This document shows, in pieces, positions 63,868 to 64,000 of a DNA stretch of 64,000 nucleotides. This DNA is from Afifella pfennigii DSM 17143. Lineage in GTDB: Bacteria; Pseudomonadota; Alphaproteobacteria; Rhizobiales; Afifellaceae. The translations under genes were made by a program, and so were the position numbers. The stretch spans positions 22,938-86,937 of the forward strand of contig NZ_JHZK01000015.1 in NCBI RefSeq assembly GCF_000688515.1, given 5' to 3'. How positions within the stretch are numbered: position 1 is the stretch's first letter; each line of letters begins with the position of its first letter. Below the pieces are notes generated by a model, which searched no databases, was not told the origin of the DNA, and saw nothing but the letters and a program-made list of their open reading frames with translations.

Positions 63868-64000
63868 ATGCGACCGAGAGCGCCCAATCGCGAGCTCACC
63901 GATGACCTGTTCCGCGCCCGGCTCGACCAGATCATCAACATGCGACACGAGCTCGTCCGGCTGGGCGAGCGGATCGACTGGGCGTGGCTCGATGCGGAGA
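63868..64000 (+). mobile_element. IS5-family transposase, 3' end outside window
   Basis: The frame beginning MRPRAPNRELTDDLFRARLDQ, then IINMRHELVRLGERIDWAW, matches from memory the N-terminus of IS5-group DDE transposases common in rhizobia. Only 44 codons are present, so the catalytic triad, right end and integrity cannot be judged. GAGAGG is close ahead of the ATG at 63868. The left terminal repeat lies somewhere in 63712-63867 but cannot be fixed without the other end. Confidence 0.85.

Overview
This window is a GC-rich (roughly two-thirds G+C) chromosomal segment of an alphaproteobacterium, most likely order Hyphomicrobiales (Rhizobiales). The evidence is an AapJQMP general amino-acid transporter, a DivK-PleD cell-cycle pair, an IalB-family protein, a DUF3572 protein next to a zinc-ribbon DinB, and NDUFS4/NDUFA9-type complex I accessory proteins. 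The genus cannot be fixed from sequence reading alone. Most of the window is ordinary core genome; accessory features are concentrated at 7.8-8.1 kb, 28-32 kb, 40.8-42.3 kb and the right edge.

Layout. 0-5.7 kb: a catabolic/uptake cluster with a truncated HemL-like aminotransferase, a divergent GntR/FCD regulator, a fumarylacetoacetate-hydrolase-family enzyme and a TAXI-type TRAP transporter. 5.8-8.1 kb: a small DksA/TraR zinc-finger protein, two proteins related to mitochondrial complex I accessory subunits, tRNA-Arg(UCU) and a roughly 270-bp element with inverted ends. 8.2-13.7 kb: glycerate 2-kinase and a four-gene overlapping operon (GT39, PAP2, GT2, LABN) that looks like lipid A or other envelope-glycolipid modification. 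13.7-22.6 kb: cystathionine beta-lyase, aapJQMP with an internal terminator after aapJ, an unrecognised two-membrane-segment protein and an AI-2E family transporter. 22.7-27.9 kb: an OmpA-like protein with a long low-complexity region, and a tight cysK-alaX-sseA-GNAT operon. 28.2-31.9 kb: a cupin/JmjC-like protein, a BcsL/FemAB-like acyltransferase and a polysaccharide flippase. 31.9-36.2 kb: YegP, DinB, DUF3572, DivK, PleD and a small protein. 36.3-40.6 kb: an RND efflux pump and its adaptor.

40.8-42.3 kb is a decayed sugar-transport locus. Fragments of a MalG-type permease, a Gfo/Idh/MocA oxidoreductase and the C-terminal domain of a MalK-type ATPase are joined end to end, bracketed by two related direct repeats of about 100 bp, and lie beside tRNA-Lys. 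42.3-53.7 kb: an EamA exporter, glmU, glmS, a DUF502 membrane protein, recG, sdhE and mfd. 53.9-57.7 kb: an OsmF/YehZ-type osmoprotectant ABC transporter. 57.7-58.8 kb: a MerR regulator divergent from a short CDF-like cation transporter, with a textbook MerR operator between them. 58.8-64 kb: a FrnE-like DsbA protein, a peptide-type solute-binding protein, an IalB protein, an Nramp (MntH) transporter and the start of an IS5-family transposase cut by the window edge.

No phage, CRISPR, toxin-antitoxin or recognised defence locus was found. The most unusual features are the chimeric transporter remnant with its flanking repeats, the cupin-acyltransferase-flippase cluster, the unrecognised protein at 19.8-21.3 kb and several unassigned palindromes.
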